DNA of 17,177 bases from contig NZ_JAJCIC010000056.1 of the NCBI RefSeq assembly GCF_020554865.1, positions 1 to 17,177 of the forward strand, given 5' to 3'. The DNA is from Lacrimispora sp. 210928-DFI.3.58 (GTDB taxonomy: Bacteria; Bacillota; Clostridia; Lachnospirales; Lachnospiraceae). The stretch's first letter is position 1, and each line of letters begins with the position of its first letter. Both the position numbers and the translations under genes were made by a program. A model generated the notes under the pieces. It ran no database searches. It had not been told where the DNA came from and saw only the letters and a list, made by a program, of their open reading frames with translations. Shown piece after piece: positions 1 to 5,934 of the stretch.

Positions 1-1
1 A

Positions 2-259
2 ATTATCTCGAATTATCGAGTTGAAGGAAAGTCGACGAGTTATATACCATTTACGTATGATGAGCTCCTACATAAGAACTGGGATCTGGCTTCCGAGGAG
101 CAGAAGGCCCGTATTGCCCAGATCAGGGCGCAGACGGCCCGGATGTCGCTGGAGCCGGAGGTACAGGAAGAAGATGGGGTGAATATCATCAATGATGCGC
201 CAGAAGACACAGGTGCGGATATCGGACATTGTGATCCCGAAGTATCTGCCAATATTTAA
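2..259 (+). CDS. terS: Terminase small subunit, C-terminal part (5' end outside window)
   Basis: The frame is open from the window edge to TAA at 257-259 and encodes about 85 residues. It begins with a segment containing RVEGKSTSYIPFTYDEL, followed by a charged helix (EEQKARIAQIRAQTARM) and an acidic tail. This pattern is what I recognise as the C-terminal half of small terminase subunits from Clostridia prophages. In that family the N-terminal DNA-binding domain recognises phage DNA and the C-terminal part contacts the portal or large subunit. The N-terminal helix-turn-helix lies outside the window. The last 68 bases overlap the start of the large terminase gene in another frame, a longer overlap than usual. 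Assignment rests on sequence pattern and on its position directly before terL. Confidence 0.72.
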   Translation: MISNYRVEGKSTSYIPFTYDELLHKNWDLASEEQKARIAQIRAQTARMSLEPEVQEEDGVNIINDAPEDTGADIGHCDPEVSANI

Positions 260-1547
260 TGATAAGCGGCATAAGCACATCATACTGACCTCAGGGCGCG
301 CTGGTACTAAGTCCAGCTATGCTGCTATTCGGGCGGATTACCAGATCGTGGCAGATGCTCATGGTTCTGTGGTGGTCTTGCGCAAACGTCATAATAAGCT
401 GCGCAAGACTGTGTATAAAGAGATGATTCGCGGTTTAGGCCGTTTGCAGATTCCGAAGAGCCGCTTCATGATCGGGAAGTCCCCCATGGAGATCACCTAC
501 AAAAAACATGGCACTACGATCTATTTTGCAGGTTCAGACGGAATTGACGATACTAAGGGTATCATTGATGAGGACAAGCCGATCAAGCTGGTGATCTTGG
601 ATGAGCTCACAGAGTTTTTTGACGATGGAGAGGGTGAGGAGGAGCTGGCTAACATTGAGGCAACATTTGTCCGTGGCAACAGCGGCGGCTTCCAAATGAT
701 CTACCTATACAATCCGCCAAAGAATCCGAATGCTGCTGTTAATGTGTGGTGTAAGAAGATGGAGCAGCGTTCAGACTGTATTCATATCCACACAGATTAC
801 CGGGATGTACCCCCAGAGTGGCTGGGGAAGGATCTTCTTGAATCAGCCCGAATGATGGAAGAGACAGATCCCAGAATGTATAGGTGGACATGGCTGGGCG
901 AAGCCATCGGCGTGGATGACCTGATCTATTACATGTATGGGCCAAAGAACCGTTTCCGGGTGCCAAACGGCACAAAATACCGCTTGATCGGGATTGGTGT
1001 GGACTACGGCCAGCAGAACGCTACCACATTCCAGCCGTTTGGCCTAAACCTGGATGCCAGGCGTCTGGAGGGTCTGGAGGAATATTATCACTCCGGCAGG
1101 GAAACGGGAAAGCAGAAGAGCCCTTCCGAATACGCACGGGATTTTGTAACTCTGACAGACAAGCTGCACCAGCAACACGGATGCAGCTGTTTTTATGCGT
1201 ACATTGACCCTTCAGCGGCAGGCCTTGCGGAGGAGATCAAGCGGCGGGCAGTACAGTGTGATTATCAGATCATCATTAAAAAAGCCGAGAACGATGTAAA
1301 AGTGGGGATCCAGCGGGTACAAAAATGTCTTGCTTACGGTATTCTCACGGTATCCCCCATGCAGCCAAAGCTCGATTGGGAGCTGGGGCTATATGAATGG
1401 GACAAGGATTCTATTGACAGGGGAGATGAGAAGCCTGTGAAAGAAAATGACCACGCCTGTGATGCGGTCCGTTATTGTGTGATGGGTATGTGGACAAAGA
1501 TAAAATATTTCCTGCCAAAGGCAGATAGGGAAGGAGGTGAGGGGTAA
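192..1547 (+). CDS. terL: Terminase large subunit (PBSX-type DNA packaging motor)
   Basis: This 451-residue protein is the ATPase and nuclease that pumps DNA into the prohead and cuts concatemers. The ATPase half has a Walker A-like loop SGRAGTKS (residues 34-41), Walker B LVILDE (133-138, D137 and E138) and a coupling-type motif YLYNPPKNP (171-179). The nuclease half shows the expected spaced acidic residues of an RNase H-like fold: D271 in GIGVDYG, D339 in AYIDPS, and D420/D424 in NDHACDAVRY. Length is normal for the family. The Walker A loop has Thr instead of the usual Gly before the lysine, a tolerated variation. Two ATGs stand in tandem at 192 and 195, with purine-rich sequence about 10 bases upstream, so the start could be either. 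It overlaps terS, and its TAA overlaps the portal ATG at 1547. Confidence 0.95.
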   Translation: MMRQKTQVRISDIVIPKYLPIFNDKRHKHIILTSGRAGTKSSYAAIRADYQIVADAHGSVVVLRKRHNKLRKTVYKEMIRGLGRLQIPKSRFMIGKSPMEITYKKHGTTIYFAGSDGIDDTKGIIDEDKPIKLVILDELTEFFDDGEGEEELANIEATFVRGNSGGFQMIYLYNPPKNPNAAVNVWCKKMEQRSDCIHIHTDYRDVPPEWLGKDLLESARMMEETDPRMYRWTWLGEAIGVDDLIYYMYGPKNRFRVPNGTKYRLIGIGVDYGQQNATTFQPFGLNLDARRLEGLEEYYHSGRETGKQKSPSEYARDFVTLTDKLHQQHGCSCFYAYIDPSAAGLAEEIKRRAVQCDYQIIIKKAENDVKVGIQRVQKCLAYGILTVSPMQPKLDWELGLYEWDKDSIDRGDEKPVKENDHACDAVRYCVMGMWTKIKYFLPKADREGGEG

Positions 1548-1756
1548 TGGACATCATTACGTTTTTAAAAAAGAAGGGGTATGACACCGTACCGGGCGAT
1601 CATTACCGGATGGTGCGTATCTGGGAAAGCTGGTATAGGAGTAAAGTTCGGGGCTTCCACCAATATAGGATTAATAATGGGGCTAAATCAGTGAAATGTG
1701 ACCGCTTGTCTGCGGCATGGCGAAGATGGTCAGTGAGGACATTGCGGATGACCTGA
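1547..1756 (+). pseudogene. Portal protein, N-terminal fragment (frameshifted)
   Basis: This frame carries the N-terminus of an SPP1 gp6-type portal protein. The first 56 residues, with ITFLKKKGYDT, the aromatic WESWYRSKV segment and the FHQYRINNG stretch, match what I know of portal N-termini in this family. After residue 56 (codon GCG at 1712-1714) the reading becomes nonsense and stops at 1754-1756, while the rest of the portal continues in the -1 frame from 1717. Re-reading the last G of that codon gives S-A-G-M-A-K, a natural join. The simplest explanation is loss of one base. The start is well supported: AAGGAGGTGAGGGG lies just upstream and ATG overlaps the terL stop. I see no slippery heptamer, so programmed frameshifting looks unlikely. 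Confidence 0.72.
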
Positions 1757-2961
1757 TGAATGAGAAGGTCAAGATTACTATCAGCGATACAGCAGCAGAT
1801 GAGTATGTGCAGGAGGTTCTGTCGGCAAATAACTGGGCGGTCCAGTCGAATGCCTATCAAGAGCGTAAGGCATACACAGGAACTGTTGCCTATGTCCCCT
1901 ATCTGGATGATGTTGAGGTAGATGGGGAGGGTGCAGTAATTGCAGGAACCGGAAGGATCCGGCTCAATTATTTTGAAGCCGGCAATATTTATCCTCTCTC
2001 TTGGCTCAATGGGATTGTGGAAGAATGTGCATTTGTTTCTGTACATACTGTACATGGGAAGAAATATGCCCATATTCAAGTCCATGTGAGGGAAAGAGAG
2101 GAAAGGGAATATATTATATACAATCATGTTGTAGAATGCACCAATGGGGCAGGCCGGGAGTTGGAGCCGGCAGAGTGGAAACAGCTGCGGCCCTTTCGGG
2201 GCATGTCTGAAAAAGCTTATACCGGATCGGATAAGCGGCAGTTTGTCATTGACCGCTTGAATATCGTAAACAATGTAGATCCAGACAATCCCATGGGTGT
2301 TTCTGTATTTGCAAACGGGATCGATCAGTTGCGTGGCATTGATATTGCTTATGATTCTTATGTGAATGAATTTATTTTAGGCAAGAAGCGGATATTTGTG
2401 GCGCCAGAGATGCTAAATAGAGGAATGGATGGCTCACCGGTGTTTGATCCGAATGATGTGACCTTTTACCAGCTGCCGGAGGACAGCCTGAAGGAAGGGG
2501 AGGCCCTTAAAGAGGTAAACATGGAGATCCGTGCAGAGGCACACAGCCGGGCTATTGACGATTTCCTGAATATCCTGTCAGTGAAATGTGGATTTGGGAC
2601 AGAGCATTACCGCTTTGAGAAGGGGAGCATCCAAACGGCCACGCAGGTAATCAGTGAAAACTCTGATCTATATAAAACCATTGTCAAGCATGAGATCATC
2701 CTGGAAGCTGTATTGAAAGAACTGGTGGCAATCATCCTGCGTCTGGGGAATATCCTGGGCGCCAGCTTCAATGAGGATGCGGAAGTAGTAATCGATTTCG
2801 ATGATTCAATCATTGAGGATAAGGCCACGGAGCGTAAGGAAGACCGCAATGATGTGGCTATGGGAGCCATGCGGCTGGATGAATACCGGGCAAAATGGTA
2901 TGGAGAGACACTGGAAGAGGCAGCTAAAAACCTTCCAGAGGTGCCGGAAGTGGAGGAGTGA
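1717..2961 (+). CDS. Phage portal protein, SPP1 gp6-type, main body (5' truncated by frameshift)
   Basis: These 414 residues are the body of the dodecameric portal at the capsid vertex through which DNA enters and leaves. Recognisable features are MAKMVSEDIADDLMNEKV at the start, the central Y..G.VAYVPYL strand region, the DNPMGVSVFANGIDQLRGID segment (about residues 188-207), and the ATQVISENSDLYKTI helix that usually lies near the tunnel. Nothing resembling a ribosome binding site precedes the ATG at 1717, and the frame runs back to a TGA at about 1699. This ATG is therefore more likely an internal Met left after a frameshift than a true start. Joined to the upstream fragment the protein would have about 471 residues, a normal family length. 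If the shift is real, the portal would lack its first 57 residues and is probably non-functional. A sequencing error is the main alternative. Confidence 0.85.
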   Translation: MAKMVSEDIADDLMNEKVKITISDTAADEYVQEVLSANNWAVQSNAYQERKAYTGTVAYVPYLDDVEVDGEGAVIAGTGRIRLNYFEAGNIYPLSWLNGIVEECAFVSVHTVHGKKYAHIQVHVREREEREYIIYNHVVECTNGAGRELEPAEWKQLRPFRGMSEKAYTGSDKRQFVIDRLNIVNNVDPDNPMGVSVFANGIDQLRGIDIAYDSYVNEFILGKKRIFVAPEMLNRGMDGSPVFDPNDVTFYQLPEDSLKEGEALKEVNMEIRAEAHSRAIDDFLNILSVKCGFGTEHYRFEKGSIQTATQVISENSDLYKTIVKHEIILEAVLKELVAIILRLGNILGASFNEDAEVVIDFDDSIIEDKATERKEDRNDVAMGAMRLDEYRAKWYGETLEEAAKNLPEVPEVEE

Positions 2962-2965
2962 GTAA

Positions 2966-4516
2966 ATGACGCCCGAAGAACTTGAGAAGCTGCCTAAACC
3001 TCTGGAACGCACCATGACAGCGCTGGAGCTGTCGATCATGGAGGAGATTGTAGAACGCGTGAAAGAAGCTGCCCAGATCACCCCCGTGATTGATTGGTAC
3101 CTGAACCGGCTGACAGCCATTGGTGAGAGCAAGGCCCGCATCAAGCACATGATCGGGGAGGCAATTGAGAAAGCAGGACTCCAGGTTGATGATATCTATG
3201 AGAATGCGGTCAACTCTGATTATGCCCGTAATAAGGAGATTTACAAAGCAGCAGGACTGGACTATCGGCCCTATGAGGAGAATGAGTGGCTCCAGCAGGT
3301 GGTAGAAGCAGCCAGAAGGCAGACGCAGGCCAGTTTAAGGCCGTTTGAGAATATCACACAGACTACGGGTTTCAATGTACCTATGGGTGGCAGAAAGGTC
3401 TTCACGCCTCTTTCAGAGTATCTGGAGCGTAGCCTTGATAAGGCAATGTTAGGGATCACTACTGGAGCGAAAACTTACAGCCAGGCTATTGGCGATGTGG
3501 TTGACGAGATGACGGCCAGCGGAGTTCGGATGGTAGATTACGCTTCTGGCAAATCAGACCGCATTGAAGTTGCGGCCAGACGTGCCGTAATGACAGGTGT
3601 GGCGCAGATGACTGACAGGGTCAACGAGAAGAACATGGAGACTCTGAAGACTGATTACTGCGAGGTAGACTGGCATGCAGGCGCACGTAACACGGGCACA
3701 GGCTATCAAAATCACCAGTCATGGCAAGGGCGTGTATATTCTTCGGAGGAGATGAGGAAAGTTTGCGGTTTGGGAGAGATGCTGGGGTTTGCAGGTATCA
3801 ACTGCTACCATGTGCGTTATCCTTTCATCCCTGGCATATCGAAGCGCAGGTATACGGATGAATGGCTCGCAGAGCAGAACCGTAAAGAGAATGAGAAGAA
3901 AACCTACCGGGGCAAAGAATACGACACCTATGCAGCATTACAGTACCAGCGAAAGCTGGAGCGGACCATGCGTAAGCAGAAGCAGGACATTACGCTTCTT
4001 GAGAAGGCTGGAGCCGACAAGGAAGATATCACGGCTGCTAAATGCCGCTTACGGCTGACCAACCAGACTTATGTAGATTTTTCAAAACAGATGGGTTTGA
4101 GGCAGCAGCGGGAGAGGCTAAAAATCAGTGAAGCCGAGCCATCAAAAGAGTTCATTGAATCAGTTGAAAAGAAAAAGAAAGCTGCTATAATTAAATCAGA
4201 GTTAAAGGCGCTTGGGTTAAAAGGTAAAATCAATCTTGAACCAACAAGCGTAGATTTTACGAAGCTCGGTTTTGATGATAACCATATTAATAATGAGCGG
4301 CATCATACAGTAACTTTTGATGAAGCAAAAGATTTTATTCGGCAATCGTTGTTCTCGGAAACGGTGTGGAACGGACAATATGAACGGTATTACAGTGAGG
4401 CAGGAGCCGCATACATAAGGGCATCGGATAAATCTATCCGTACCGCATTTAAGCGGGAAGAATATTCTGAAAACATTCTGGAGGCTTTGGAGGCAGTGAA
4501 GAAGCATGGAAAATGA
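2966..4516 (+). CDS. Minor head protein (Phage_min_cap2/MuF-type) with C-terminal nuclease-like domain
   Basis: This is a 516-residue head protein found next to the portal, a few copies of which enter the capsid. Residues 1 to about 310 fit the Phage_min_cap2 family: helical N-terminus, then DWHAGARNTGTGYQNHQSW (235-253) and a Cys-containing GINCYHVRYPFIPG stretch (277-290) typical of MuF-like domains. A charged, probably coiled-coil linker follows (about 300-415). The last 100 residues contain NERHHTVTFDEAKDFI (443-458), WNGQYERYYSE (468-478) and IRTAFKREEYS (491-501). These resemble the small Barnase-EndoU-Colicin-RelE-like (PBECR) nuclease domains known to be fused to phage head proteins. 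That domain call is by pattern only. The DNA for the extension is clearly AT-richer than the front of the gene, suggesting a swapped module. The start ATG at 2966 follows the portal stop by four bases. Confidence 0.87.
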   Translation: MTPEELEKLPKPLERTMTALELSIMEEIVERVKEAAQITPVIDWYLNRLTAIGESKARIKHMIGEAIEKAGLQVDDIYENAVNSDYARNKEIYKAAGLDYRPYEENEWLQQVVEAARRQTQASLRPFENITQTTGFNVPMGGRKVFTPLSEYLERSLDKAMLGITTGAKTYSQAIGDVVDEMTASGVRMVDYASGKSDRIEVAARRAVMTGVAQMTDRVNEKNMETLKTDYCEVDWHAGARNTGTGYQNHQSWQGRVYSSEEMRKVCGLGEMLGFAGINCYHVRYPFIPGISKRRYTDEWLAEQNRKENEKKTYRGKEYDTYAALQYQRKLERTMRKQKQDITLLEKAGADKEDITAAKCRLRLTNQTYVDFSKQMGLRQQRERLKISEAEPSKEFIESVEKKKKAAIIKSELKALGLKGKINLEPTSVDFTKLGFDDNHINNERHHTVTFDEAKDFIRQSLFSETVWNGQYERYYSEAGAAYIRASDKSIRTAFKREEYSENILEALEAVKKHGK

Positions 4517-4685
4517 TAACTTTGTAAAGTGTCCTCTTGTGGACGAACTAATTGAGAGTATTGATTGCATCGAGAATACGGATGCAGTTGATGGAATAAT
4601 AAAAAAGGAGAATGTTCCCGGACGATTTAAGGTGAAAATCGATTGGGAAACGATTTGCAAAAAGTGCAGATGGCATAATCATTAA
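4506..4685 (+). CDS. Small cysteine-motif protein of unknown function
   Basis: This 59-residue gene starts inside the last codons of the minor head gene (11-base overlap) and ends at TAA 4683-4685. Four cysteines stand at C9 (VKCPL), C21 (IDCIE), and C51/C54 (ICKKCRWHNH), with histidines H57 and H59. The CxxC near the end suggests a metal site. I recognise the general layout (K-C-P-L near the start, D-C about 12 residues later, C-x2-C-x-x-H at the end) from small uncharacterised proteins in Clostridia prophages, but I know no function. Because it directly follows a head protein with a nuclease-like C-terminal domain, it could be an immunity or partner protein; that is inference from position only. 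Its base composition is AT-rich like the preceding domain. Confidence 0.65.
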   Translation: MENDNFVKCPLVDELIESIDCIENTDAVDGIIKKENVPGRFKVKIDWETICKKCRWHNH

Positions 4686-4718
4686 TACCACCAGTCAGTA
4701 ATGGCAGGTGGTATTTTT
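4684..4718 (+). terminator. Hairpin with U-tract, possible intrinsic terminator or attenuator
   Basis: A perfect 9-bp stem is formed by AATACCACC (4684-4692) and GGTGGTATT (4707-4715) around a 14-base loop, followed by a T-run (4714-4718). It begins at the stop codon of the 59-residue gene. An alternative, weaker hairpin, GGTAT (4710-4714) with ATACC (4719-4723), would compete for the right arm and hide the T-run. The loop is larger than in the strongest terminators, so efficiency is uncertain. Confidence 0.6.
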
Positions 4719-4756
4719 ATACCTTTTGCGATCTCGCAACAGAGGAGGTGAGGCGA

Positions 4757-4891
4757 TTGATTGAGAGACTGATCCGGTGGCTTCGGCAGCGCAGATGCTG
4801 TCATCATTACCGTAAGCACTGGAGCCGGGCATCCGGTTCCTATGGCGGTTATGTTAGACGATGTGTAAAATGTGACAAAATCGAGGAGTAG
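4757..4891 (+). CDS. Small putative zinc-binding phage protein
   Basis: A TTG start at 4757 sits 8 bases after a strong AGGAGG (4743-4748) and opens a 44-residue frame ending at TAG 4889-4891. The protein is very basic at its front (IERLIRWLRQRR) and contains C14-C15-H-H17 followed about 20 residues later by C36-x2-C39 (RRCVKCDKIEE). This is a plausible single zinc site. The aromatic/glycine segment SGSYGGYV lies between the two halves. I recognise this layout as a recurrent small uncharacterised protein of Clostridia prophages with no known function. A GTG at 4748 is in frame but lies within the ribosome binding site, so TTG is preferred. It lies between the 4684 hairpin and the prp gene, which it may precede in one transcript. 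Confidence 0.62.
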   Translation: MIERLIRWLRQRRCCHHYRKHWSRASGSYGGYVRRCVKCDKIEE

Positions 4892-4935
4892 GCACGCAGG
4901 CAAGTCCTGGGTGTTATTTTTATGCTGTCTATGGT

Positions 4936-4941
4936 GGGAGG
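4936..4941 (+). promoter_or_regulatory. Shine-Dalgarno site of prp; start codon unclear
   Basis: GGGAGG at 4936-4941 is the only good ribosome binding site near the start of prp. It overlaps the in-frame GTG at 4941, which would leave no spacing. The codon at ideal distance (8 bases) is ATA at 4950, a very rare start. Either the GTG is used inefficiently or initiation occurs at a non-standard codon. Confidence 0.4.
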
Positions 4942-5258
4942 TGGTCAAGATAATAGAAATATCTTTTGATGTGAATCCAGAAGGTACCTTCTGGGGGTTT
5001 TCAGCGAGGGGCCATGCAGGGTATGCTGCAAGAGGTAGCGATATTGTATGTGCGGCAGTGTCGGCATTAACACAGGGAGCAGCCCATACCCTGGAGGGGA
5101 TGAAAGATACAGGGACAAAGGTATATCAGGGAACCGGAGAACTGCATTGCACGATCTGCCATCCGTGTATTACTACACAAGCCATCATGGCAATGCTTAA
5201 ACTGTCTTTAAAAGAGTTAGAAAACCAGTACAGAAACCATTTGAGGATCGCGCCATAG
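4941..5258 (+). CDS. prp: Ribosomal-processing cysteine protease Prp, phage-encoded
   Basis: Prp is a cysteine protease that removes the N-terminal leader of ribosomal protein bL27 in Firmicutes; host Prp also trims scaffold and capsid proteins of some staphylococcal phages. Here the core GHAGYAARGSDIVCAAVSAL carries the catalytic His and Cys (H25 and C37 counted from GTG 4941), with the same 12-residue spacing as in characterised Prp. The C-terminal helix (about residues 80-95, AIMAMLKLSLKELENQY) also fits the family. From 4941 the length is 105 residues, normal for Prp. An in-frame ATG at 4872 would add 23 residues, including an odd hydrophobic stretch, and overlaps the previous gene, so I rejected it. 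The gene sits directly before scaffold and capsid genes that carry a Prp-like cleavage peptide, so capsid processing is its likely job. Confidence 0.88.
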   Translation: MVKIIEISFDVNPEGTFWGFSARGHAGYAARGSDIVCAAVSALTQGAAHTLEGMKDTGTKVYQGTGELHCTICHPCITTQAIMAMLKLSLKELENQYRNHLRIAP

Positions 5259-5273
5259 CCCATGGCGTTTTTT
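5250..5273 (+). terminator. Intrinsic terminator overlapping the prp stop codon
   Basis: CGCCAT (5251-5256) and ATGGCG (5262-5267) form a 6-bp stem with a 5-base loop, extendable by a G-U pair, followed by six T's (5268-5273). The prp stop codon TAG (5256-5258) lies in the stem and loop. This is a compact classical Rho-independent terminator shape placed inside the late operon, between protease and scaffold. Confidence 0.72.
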
Positions 5274-5274
5274 C

Positions 5275-5299
5275 TTATGTCCAAAACGTGACGACATAA
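5275..5299 (+). repeat. Inverted repeat in the leader of the scaffold gene
   Basis: TTATGTC (5275-5281) and GACATAA (5293-5299) are perfect inverted copies around an 11-base spacer, directly after the prp terminator and upstream of the scaffold ribosome binding site. It could be an RNA hairpin or a protein-binding site. I found no convincing -35/-10 promoter in 5274-5346; the best -35-like match is only GTGACG at 5288. The role is unknown. Confidence 0.4.
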
Positions 5300-5332
5300 A
5301 AAGCATCGGAAACAGTTCACGCACTAAAAAAC

Positions 5333-5337
5333 GGAGG
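5333..5337 (+). promoter_or_regulatory. Shine-Dalgarno site fixing the scaffold start
   Basis: GGAGG at 5333-5337 is 9 bases from ATG 5347 but only 3 bases from the in-frame TTG at 5341. It therefore favours the ATG and makes the scaffold begin MRKTMNLQLFA, leaving the Prp-like motif at the very N-terminus. Confidence 0.6.
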
Positions 5338-5346
5338 TATTTGACG

Positions 5347-5934
5347 ATGAGAAAAACAATGAATTTGCAGCTTTTTGCTGACGGCGGCGAAGGCGGTTCT
5401 GGAGCGCAGGACGGAAATGCCGGATCCGGAAACGGCAGCCAGGGAAATGTCGGGGGAACATATAGCTTTGAGCAGGCGGAGGAGATCGCCAATGCAAGGG
5501 CTGAACGGGCTGAAAAAGCGGCGCTGAGATCTTACTTCCAGCAGCAGGGGATGACAGAGGAGGAGGTGAGGACAGCGCTGGCTGATTACAAGGCCAATAA
5601 AGAACGGCAGAAGCCGGATGTTGCAGCTATAGAGAAGGAACGGGACGAGGCAAACCGGAAGATCCAGCAGTATGAGAACGAAAAGGTATTGTCCGGCCTC
5701 AAAGTCAGGGGGGAAGATCTGGACTATGTGATGTTCAAGGTCAGCAAACTGGTGACGGATAAAAAGGATTTTAAAACGGCTGCAGCAGAGTGGCTGAAGG
5801 AGAATCCACGCTATAAAGAAGGCGGGACCTACCGCATGTCATCCGGCGTAGCTGCGGGTGACAATAAGCCCAGTACAGAAACAGGACATGAGACGATCAA
5901 CAACATGATCCGAGGGGCATTCGGAAGAAAGTGA
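5347..5934 (+). CDS. Capsid scaffolding protein with N-terminal Prp-like cleavage motif
   Basis: This 195-residue protein lies directly before the major capsid gene and has a scaffold-like make-up. It has a Gly-rich N-terminal region (about 12-35), then a long highly charged helical segment (about 40-115) with coiled-coil character, and a polar C-terminus ending IRGAFGRK. Scaffolds of this type direct assembly of the coat shell and are then removed. The N-terminus is MRKTMNLQLFA followed by DGGEGG. MNLQLFA closely resembles the bL27 leader motif LNLQFFA recognised by Prp, so cleavage after the Ala is expected; this is inference. It may belong with the DUF4355-like scaffolds, but I cannot confirm a family. 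Its TGA overlaps the GTG start of the capsid gene (GTGA), suggesting coupled translation. Confidence 0.8.
   Translation: MRKTMNLQLFADGGEGGSGAQDGNAGSGNGSQGNVGGTYSFEQAEEIANARAERAEKAALRSYFQQQGMTEEEVRTALADYKANKERQKPDVAAIEKERDEANRKIQQYENEKVLSGLKVRGEDLDYVMFKVSKLVTDKKDFKTAAAEWLKENPRYKEGGTYRMSSGVAAGDNKPSTETGHETINNMIRGAFGRK

Noticed and set aside
7..20. CTCG/CGAG inverted repeat near the window start
   Set aside because: The stem is only four base pairs and lies inside the terS coding frame; easily expected by chance.
1690..1720. Programmed frameshifting in the portal gene
   Set aside because: The codons at the joint (TTG TCT GCG) form no X-XXY-YYZ heptamer and I see no downstream hairpin; a simple one-base loss explains it better.
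1603..2127. Minus-strand open frame of 174 codons opposite the portal
   Set aside because: The + strand portal sequence is recognisable; the minus product resembles no family and lacks operon context.
4872..4940. Upstream ATG start for prp
   Set aside because: It would overlap the zinc-protein gene, has no ribosome binding site, and adds a Cys/Trp-rich stretch foreign to Prp proteins.
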